Source: Bacteroidetes bacterium GWF2_33_38
GTDB taxonomy: Bacteria; Bacteroidota; Bacteroidia; Bacteroidales; GWF2-33-38
Reading direction: 5' to 3'
Assembly (NCBI GenBank): GCA_001769505.1
Contig: MEOF01000009.1
Coordinates: 1 to 37,395 of the forward strand
DNA: 37,395 nucleotides
Both the position numbers and the translations under genes were made by a program. Position 1 is the stretch's first letter, and each line of letters opens with the position of its first letter. The notes under the pieces were generated by a model. It worked only from the letters and a program-made list of their open reading frames with translations, made no database searches and was not told where the DNA came from. This document shows, piece after piece, positions 32,825-37,395 of this stretch.

Positions 32825-35800
32825 ATGAGAAGAATTTACACTTTTATAATCACATTGTTGTTTGTTAATTCTTTTGCTTATTCTCAGATTAGCGAAGGAG
32901 GTACGCCAATTAGTTTTATGAACAAGCAAGTAAACTCCGACATTGAAACTAATTTTGTTGAACCCTTAACCAAACAACAAATTGAAAACACCATTGCCGA
33001 ATCTAATGAAAAAGGAACAATGTACATTATTGGAAAGTCTATCCCTACCGATTTTTCAATCGAAAGTTCAGGTGATTGGACAATTTTAGAAGACGGAGGG
33101 AAACTTTGGCGTTTAAAGATTGAATCTTCAGGAGCCGAAGCATTGAGTATTCACTACGATAATTTCAACTTGCCGGTTGGCTCAAAATTATTTCTTTACA
33201 ACGAAAGCAAAACTCAAGTTATTGGAGCATTTACAGCTTACAATAATTCAGAAAATCAATATTTTGCTACAGAATTAATTGGAGGAGACGTTACCGTTTT
33301 GGAATATTATCAACCTGCATTTGTTACAGAAGAACCACAAATCCACATTCATGAAATTGCATATGTTTTTAGAGATTCTCATATAAAGAGTATTAAAACT
33401 AAGAATTTCGGAGATTCAGGCGACTGCGAAATTAATGTAAATTGCTCTGAAGGAGATAATTGGAAAAAAGAAAAAACCGGAGTTGTTCGTATTTTAGTTA
33501 CAGCTGACGGAGGACAAGGTTGGTGTACTGGGTCTTTAATAGCAAATGTAAAATACGATTGTACCCCTTATATTTTGACTGCAGATCATTGTAGCGACAA
33601 CGAAACTACAGATGATTTAACGCAATGGATTTTTTATTTTAATTACGAAGCAGTAGGTTGTTCTAATCCAACTTCAGAAACAGGGCTTAATTCTCAAACT
33701 ATGACCGGTTGCATGAAAGTAGCAAATATTGGAAACAATTCGGTTGAACAATCCGACTTTTTTCTTACATTATTGCAACAAGATGTTCCAGAAGATTATA
33801 ATGCATATTTTAACGGTTGGAACAGACAAAATTCTCCTGCGGTAAGTGGTGTTGGAATTCATCATCCATCGGGTGATATTAAAAAGATCTCTACTTATAC
33901 AACTGCTCCAACAACCAGCGATTACAACGGAACAGGATTAGAATCTCATTGGAGAATCAATTGGGCTGTTACCGCAAACGGACAAGGTGTAACAGAGCAG
34001 GGTTCATCAGGTTCTCCGTTATTTGACCAAAATCATAGAATCATAGGCGATTTATCAGGAGGTTTATCCGATTGTGCGAATCTAAATGAAGCCGATTTGT
34101 ATGGAAAAATATCATACTCTTGGGAAACAGCTGGCTCCACTTCAACTACACGTTTAAAAAATTGGCTCGACCCAAATAATACTGGAGTACTTACACTCGA
34201 TGGAAGCTATTGTTTACATGCATTTTTTTCAGAATCGGAAACTTCAGTAATTGTTGGTAGATCTGTTGACTTTACCGATGCATCAATAGGAAGTCCAGAT
34301 TCTTGGGCATGGACTTTTGAAGGAGGAACTCCCGCCACATCAACCTCACAAAATCCAACAAATATTGTGTATAATAGTTTAGGAACATTTGATGTCCGAT
34401 TAATTGTTACTAAAGGTAGCAAAAAAGATACTCTCTTAAAATCTGATTTAATCGTTGTTTCTCCTCCCGAACTACATGCTTATTTCAGAGCCGATAGAGA
34501 TACTGTTTTCTTAAATCAATTTGTAAATTTTATTGACACATCTTATACTGATACGACCATTACTTCATGGAATTGGACATTTGAAGCTGGCGACACAACA
34601 GCATCATCTTTACAAAATCCTGCTATATCTTGGGACACTTTAGGACGATTTGACGTAAAATTAATTGTTACCGATCCATTTACAGCCGATACGTTAACTA
34701 AATACTCATATATTACTGTAATTGAAGATAGTGGGGCTGTACCTAACGCTAATTTCGCAGCAAATTACACCGTGATATTTGAAGGAGATGTCGTTAATTT
34801 TACAGGAATTTCGTGGAATACAAACGATTGGGAATGGACTTTTGACGGAGGCGTACCATCGTACTCATTTGAACAAAATCCACTGTCCATTAGATATGAT
34901 TCTGCAGGAACCTATCGGGTTATGCTTCGAGCTCTTAATCCATGGGGTGTTGATTCAGTCATTAAGGAAACGTATATTTTAGTTTTAGACCACGAGTCTC
35001 TTGTTCCACCAATTGCTGACTTTTCCGTTTCAAGACATTTAATAAAAGTTGGAGAGTCGGTTAATTATACTGATTTATCAACTGGAGGATACCCTACTAG
35101 TTGGGAATGGACTCTCGAGGGCGGAACACCATCAACTTCAATCGAACAACATCCACTAAATGTGATATACGACATACCTGGGGCACATAGTGTAACCCTT
35201 ACTGTTGCTGATAGTGCAGGATTTGATACTAAATCAATAGATGAATATATTTTTGTTACAAGTACTCCAATTATAAACATTTGTGATTCAGCAATTTCTA
35301 ATGTTCTTTCTACCGAGATGCTTAAAAATCCTGCCGCAACAAATTCAGGATACATCAGTGGACATAACGGAGATAATATTTCTGTATTTGCCGAATATTT
35401 CGATTATTATATTTACACAAAAGTTAACGGACTTATATTCCCTGTAGCTAAAGCTCATGCAACAACTGATAATTCTAAAGTAACATTTAAGGTATGGTCT
35501 AGAGATAGTTTGGGTTTACCTGGTGCTGAACTTGGGAGTCAAGACATTAAGATAAACACTTTAGTGGAAACATATTTCCAAGTTGTTGAATTTGATGAAC
35601 CAGTTGATGTTTACGGAAGTTTCTTTATTGGTTACGAAATTTCATACGCAAGTGCAGATACTTTTGCAGTCTATCTTGCAGAAGACAGAGGAAATGAAGG
35701 AATCAGTACTTTTTATGTAAAAGATGGCACTACTTGGGAAAACTCTGCTGACTATTATTCGTACAACACATCTTCAGCAATTAGACCAATTACTTGCGTT

Positions 35801-36073
35801 GTTGGAATTGACAATAGAGAAGAAATTAACGATATCTTTGTCTATCCGAATCCTTCTAATAGTTTGGTTAATGTTGATTTTATGGGCATTTCTTCAAAAC
35901 ACAGAGATATTCAAGTTTATGATGTTATGGGACGCCAAATTTCAATTAATGTTGTGAAATTTTCTGACAACAATTATTCTCTAGATTTTTCAAATAAATC
36001 TGTCGGAATATATTTTCTTAAAATATCAGATTCAAAATCTACTATAACAAAAAAATTATCAATCATTAAATAA
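32825..36073 (+). CDS. T9SS-exported lysyl-endopeptidase-like protease with four PKD domains
   Basis: 1082 residues from ATG 32825; the frame is open to a TTG at 32789, but the ATG gives the signal peptide MRRIYTFIITLLFVNSFAYSQ. Prodomain to about 200, then a protease with His255 (LTADHC), Asp311 (SDFFLTLL) and Ser395 (GSSGSP). The His-Asp interval of 56 equals that of Achromobacter lysyl endopeptidase. Four PKD domains follow (about 470-810), each with a W(A/N/E)WT(F/L)E/DGG core, then the same beta-sandwich module as the upstream protease (VWSRDSLGLPGAELGSQ, FFIGYEISYA). A T9SS type A sorting domain (FVYPNPSNSLVNVDF, SVGIYFLKI) ends it. PKD domains probably aid binding of a polymer or matrix. 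No terminator separates it from the upstream gene (61 nt); a strong one follows. Confidence 0.9.
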   Translation: MRRIYTFIITLLFVNSFAYSQISEGGTPISFMNKQVNSDIETNFVEPLTKQQIENTIAESNEKGTMYIIGKSIPTDFSIESSGDWTILEDGGKLWRLKIESSGAEALSIHYDNFNLPVGSKLFLYNESKTQVIGAFTAYNNSENQYFATELIGGDVTVLEYYQPAFVTEEPQIHIHEIAYVFRDSHIKSIKTKNFGDSGDCEINVNCSEGDNWKKEKTGVVRILVTADGGQGWCTGSLIANVKYDCTPYILTADHCSDNETTDDLTQWIFYFNYEAVGCSNPTSETGLNSQTMTGCMKVANIGNNSVEQSDFFLTLLQQDVPEDYNAYFNGWNRQNSPAVSGVGIHHPSGDIKKISTYTTAPTTSDYNGTGLESHWRINWAVTANGQGVTEQGSSGSPLFDQNHRIIGDLSGGLSDCANLNEADLYGKISYSWETAGSTSTTRLKNWLDPNNTGVLTLDGSYCLHAFFSESETSVIVGRSVDFTDASIGSPDSWAWTFEGGTPATSTSQNPTNIVYNSLGTFDVRLIVTKGSKKDTLLKSDLIVVSPPELHAYFRADRDTVFLNQFVNFIDTSYTDTTITSWNWTFEAGDTTASSLQNPAISWDTLGRFDVKLIVTDPFTADTLTKYSYITVIEDSGAVPNANFAANYTVIFEGDVVNFTGISWNTNDWEWTFDGGVPSYSFEQNPLSIRYDSAGTYRVMLRALNPWGVDSVIKETYILVLDHESLVPPIADFSVSRHLIKVGESVNYTDLSTGGYPTSWEWTLEGGTPSTSIEQHPLNVIYDIPGAHSVTLTVADSAGFDTKSIDEYIFVTSTPIINICDSAISNVLSTEMLKNPAATNSGYISGHNGDNISVFAEYFDYYIYTKVNGLIFPVAKAHATTDNSKVTFKVWSRDSLGLPGAELGSQDIKINTLVETYFQVVEFDEPVDVYGSFFIGYEISYASADTFAVYLAEDRGNEGISTFYVKDGTTWENSADYYSYNTSSAIRPITCVVGIDNREEINDIFVYPNPSNSLVNVDFMGISSKHRDIQVYDVMGRQISINVVKFSDNNYSLDFSNKSVGIYFLKISDSKSTITKKLSIIK

Positions 36074-36080
36074 AATTAAG

Positions 36081-36103
36081 AGCGACTTCGGTCGCTTTTT
36101 TTT
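36081..36103 (+). terminator. Intrinsic terminator with UUCG tetraloop after the protease pair
   Basis: AGCGAC (36081-36086), loop TTCG, GTCGCT (36091-36096), then a run of T to 36103. It lies 8 nt after the stop at 36073 and 11 nt before the next gene, so the next gene needs read-through or an unseen promoter. Confidence 0.93.
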
Positions 36104-36113
36104 AATAGTCAAT

Positions 36114-37395
36114 ATGTCAAAGTTTTTAATGTTTTCTTTTCTTTTCACACTCATTTTTTTGAATGTTTTTGCTCAAGAAGAAAATGGGTATGTCGATATC
36201 AAAGGAACTGTAAAGTTCGATAGAATTAATGTTTCAGGAGCAAAAGTAATCTTGTTCGAGGGAACTAAACAAATATCTTCCGCTATTACCGGAATAAGTG
36301 GAAGGTTTAATTTTAAATTAGATTTTCAAAAAAATTATACAATCGAAGTTTCTGCTCCCGAATTGGTAACAAAAAGAATTAGTATCGATACAAAAATTCC
36401 AACAACCGAATATGGGGTATGGCCTTATAGATTTACTACCGACTTATTTGAAGATTTTCCTGGATTAGATTTGACAGCTCTCAAAAATCCTGTTACAAAA
36501 ATCAGGTATAATGCCGATGAGGAAGATTTTGATTCCGATGCGGCTTATACTGAATTGATGAAAAAAGAAATCGATAAAATTCTTAAACAACTTGAAACCG
36601 TTAGAACTGACCTTTATAAAAATACTATCATAAAAGCAGATAAACTATTTGCAGATAAAAATTACGAAGAAGCTATTAAAGCCTATGAAGAAGCCTTTGA
36701 TATTGATTCATACCAAGACTATCCAGATGAAATGCTTTACGAAATTTCTAAGCTAATTTCTAAAGAAAAATCGGGCGAAATTTCATATAATAACGCAATT
36801 AGCAAGGCCGATAGTTATATGCTAATGAAAAATTATAAAACGGCGAGAACTTATTATGATAAATCATTGTCTTACAAACCTGACGAAAGTTACCCAATTG
36901 GGAAAATTGCTGAAATCGATAAACTATTAGCCGAAGCCGAAAAAGTCGATATTGAATCTGAAAAATTAGAAAAAGAGTACGAAGCTATTATAAATAAAGC
37001 TGATGTTGCTTATCGAGGTAAAAAATATGAAGAGGCAAAAACTAATTATTCCCAAGCATTAAAATTAAGACCTGACGATTGGTATCCTAAAGATATGATT
37101 AAAGAAATTGATGAGCTACTAGCTGAAAACTCACAAACTATAGCAGCTGCAAAAGCTAAAGACGATAGCTACAAAGCTGCTATTTCTAAAGCGGATGGAT
37201 TGTTGGCTTCTAAAAAATACGCTGATGCTAAGTCTGCATATTCCGAAGCTAGCAACATAAAATCGGAGGAAAGCTACCCAAAAACCAAAATTACTGAAAT
37301 CGACAAAACTCTTGCCGACATCGCAAAAGCTGATGCAGATGCAAAAGCCAAGGCGGATGCCGATGCCAAAGCATTAGCGGACGCAAAAGCAAAAG
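36114..37395 (+). CDS. Exported TPR-repeat protein with Ala/Lys/Asp-rich tail, 3' end missing
   Basis: The frame opens at ATG 36114 and is still open at the window end (427 codons). Signal peptide: MSKFLMFSFLFTLIFLNVFAQ. Residues about 25-85 form a carboxypeptidase-regulatory/CNA-like beta domain (DIKGTVKFDRINVSGAKVILFEG, SGRFNFKLDF). After an acidic linker come at least four TPR-like units of about 60-70 residues, each with KAD..(F/Y)..KNY..A...Y..AL..(K/D)P and an aromatic-Pro-x-x-KIxEID closing motif. Near the right edge the protein turns into an Ala/Asp/Lys repeat (ADADAKAKADADAKALADAK), probably a long helix. It is most likely periplasmic or attached to the outer membrane; function unknown. 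It follows a strong terminator, so it belongs to a separate transcription unit. Confidence 0.82.
   Translation, partial: MSKFLMFSFLFTLIFLNVFAQEENGYVDIKGTVKFDRINVSGAKVILFEGTKQISSAITGISGRFNFKLDFQKNYTIEVSAPELVTKRISIDTKIPTTEYGVWPYRFTTDLFEDFPGLDLTALKNPVTKIRYNADEEDFDSDAAYTELMKKEIDKILKQLETVRTDLYKNTIIKADKLFADKNYEEAIKAYEEAFDIDSYQDYPDEMLYEISKLISKEKSGEISYNNAISKADSYMLMKNYKTARTYYDKSLSYKPDESYPIGKIAEIDKLLAEAEKVDIESEKLEKEYEAIINKADVAYRGKKYEEAKTNYSQALKLRPDDWYPKDMIKEIDELLAENSQTIAAAKAKDDSYKAAISKADGLLASKKYADAKSAYSEASNIKSEESYPKTKITEIDKTLADIAKADADAKAKADADAKALADAKAK
37326..37395 (+). repeat. Short tandem repeat encoding Ala-Asp-Ala-Lys units
   Basis: Repeating GCNGATGC(A/C)AAAGC(A/C)-type units reach the right edge and encode alternating Ala with Asp and Lys. 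The DNA repeat may vary in copy number by slippage; its full length is outside the window. Confidence 0.6.

Overview
The window is AT-rich (about one third G+C by eye) and comes from a member of the Bacteroidota, probably Bacteroidales/Marinilabiliales-like. The reasons are: starts preceded by A-rich DNA rather than Shine-Dalgarno sites; several TAnnTTTG (-7) promoter boxes, some with a TTTG (-33) box 18-20 nt upstream; type 9 secretion (T9SS) type A C-terminal sorting domains; and PD40/OmpA (PorE-like) envelope proteins. Most gene products carry a signal peptide, so this is mainly a cell-envelope and secretion region.

Layout. 1-198 (-): 5' end of a surface protein with a nine-base C tract in its signal-peptide codons. 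458-973 (-): helical-repeat protein. 1147-2533 (+): lipoprotein plus small exported protein, ending in a clear terminator, followed by a MITE-like element (2651-2802) made of three hairpins between 13-bp terminal inverted repeats. 2850-4454 (-): exported WG-repeat protein. 4606-9149 (+): membrane-anchored protein, large CAP-domain protein, apparently 5'-truncated CAP protein and a small exported protein. 9297-12329: small conserved protein, PBP4-type D-Ala-D-Ala carboxypeptidase, exported HMA-domain protein, and small outer-membrane barrel protein.

12567-22289 is the most distinctive block: three paralogous PorE-like proteins (TPR, PD40 propeller, carboxypeptidase-regulatory-like domain, OmpA-like domain), a free-standing SPOR-pair protein between the first two, and an overlapping GNAT acetyltransferase gene. 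The paralogues differ at the peptidoglycan-binding end. The first has two OmpA-like domains, one degenerate. The second has an intact OmpA domain plus four SPOR-like repeats. The third has an OmpA-like domain that lost its key Asp, plus two SPOR-like repeats. I infer a multi-part peptidoglycan-anchored envelope scaffold related to the T9SS PorE lineage.

22444-24878: two-gene ygeY-ygeW operon (M20 hydrolase and knotted carbamoyltransferase) ending in a terminator. 25077-30550: complete tripartite RND efflux operon. 30646-36073: two lysyl-endopeptidase-like T9SS-exported serine proteases sharing a C-terminal module; the second also has four PKD domains. A UUCG terminator follows, then the 5' part of an exported TPR protein that runs off the window (36114-37395).

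No rRNA, tRNA, CRISPR array, transposase gene or prophage was recognised. All family assignments come from reading motifs, not from database searches.
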